A DNA stretch of 64,000 nucleotides, taken from the NCBI RefSeq assembly GCF_014207565.1, contig NZ_JACHGJ010000002.1, forward strand, positions 682,001-746,000. The letters run 5' to 3'. The position numbers and the translations under genes were made by a program. Positions 63,639 through 64,000 of this stretch are shown here, one piece after another; the stretch's first letter is position 1, and the number at the start of each line of letters is the position of its first letter. The notes under the pieces are model-generated. The model did no database searches. It was not told where the DNA came from and worked only from the letters and a program-made list of their open reading frames with translations. The stretch is from Spirochaeta isovalerica (GTDB lineage: Bacteria; Spirochaetota; Spirochaetia; DSM-2461).

Positions 63639-64000
63639 CTATGCGTACAGACTGTCCTGTCCGAGTTTTTTCGTAGTCCAGTTGGAGAGGCCTACGAGAG
63701 CGAGAGCCAACAGGGATTTGAAAAAACCAACCGCTGTGGCAAAGGAAAAATTCATCTGTTCCAGACCGGTTCTAAACACATATGTGTCGATAATGTCAGC
63801 TGTTTTGTAGACTGCCGGGCTGTATAGAAGCAGCGTTTCTTCATATCCCTGATTCAGAACTACTGAAATACGAAGTAAAAACATAATGGCGATAGCATAG
63901 CTGATGCTCGGCAAAGTTATCCTTATAGTCTGCTGCCACCGTCCGGCTCCATCGATTTCCGCCGCTTCGTATAACTGAGGATCGATTCCTGTCAGAGCGG
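63639..64000 (-). CDS. Carbohydrate ABC importer permease (LplB/YteP-like), partial
   Basis: The frame is open to the window edge, so only the C-terminal 120 or so residues are seen. The EAA-type loop (YEAAEIDGAGRWQQTIRITLP) is visible close to the edge, followed by helices and the end GLSNWTTKKLGQDSLYA. It is the MalF-side partner of the next permease in the operon. The binding protein is expected just beyond the window. Confidence 0.85.
   Translation of the reverse strand, partial: ALTGIDPQLYEAAEIDGAGRWQQTIRITLPSISYAIAIMFLLRISVVLNQGYEETLLLYSPAVYKTADIIDTYVFRTGLEQMNFSFATAVGFFKSLLALALVGLSNWTTKKLGQDSLYA

Noticed and set aside
1-64000. CRISPR arrays, tRNA or rRNA genes, intact insertion sequences, att sites
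   Set aside because: No regularly spaced direct repeats, no cloverleaf-type or rRNA sequence, and no transposase or integrase were seen on reading the window.

Overview
The window looks like a chromosomal segment of a free-living, carbohydrate- and peptide-scavenging bacterium. A member of the Spirochaetota is my best guess, from the style of the binding-protein signal peptides, the many Opp-type transporters and the large sensor kinases. No rRNA, tRNA or marker gene is present to prove this. Most of the window is moderately GC-rich; the stretch at about 4.9-9.5 kb is visibly AT-richer. No CRISPR array, intact insertion sequence, phage or tRNA was seen.

Region 1 (1-21562) is glycan catabolism. 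It opens with a phosphomannose-isomerase-type protein (5' end outside the window), a GH38-type mannosidase and a MelB-type (GPH) sugar symporter. An AT-rich GH2 enzyme follows on the minus strand, with a broken sulfatase upstream of it. Two more GPH symporters come next, then a tightly coupled operon: GH78 rhamnosidase, GxGYxYP lipoprotein, Gfo/Idh/MocA oxidoreductase, ThuA protein and a second GH2 enzyme. Three promoters at 9.3-11.1 kb share a TGATATATCA-type operator just downstream of the -10 element, so they look like one regulon whose regulator is not in the window.

Region 2 (21709-25659) holds methylglyoxal synthase, an OFA-type MFS transporter and a soluble PAS hybrid kinase. Region 3 (25936-38082) links a cyanophycinase-like S51 peptidase, a one-protein sensor/regulator (periplasmic propeller, kinase, receiver, LuxR HTH), a complete Opp/Dpp-type importer and an M20 amidohydrolase. 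It reads as a peptide or amino-acid-conjugate utilisation locus. Region 4 (38105-50554) is sensory: a chemoreceptor, four solute-binding proteins without any permease, a YkgJ-type protein and two membrane histidine kinases.

Region 5 (50559-60381) resembles a sialic-acid (nan) locus: a YdcF-type protein, an N-acylglucosamine 2-epimerase and a GntR/FCD regulator diverge from an Opp-type importer, a NanA-type lyase and a YhcH/NanQ-type protein. The importer's binding protein (53320-54984) is the most striking item in the window. Its two halves are in swapped order, as in a circular permutation of the SBP_bac_5 fold. Region 6 (60419-64000) holds a membrane-bound AraC-type regulator and two LplC/LplB-type permeases on the minus strand; the second is cut by the window edge.
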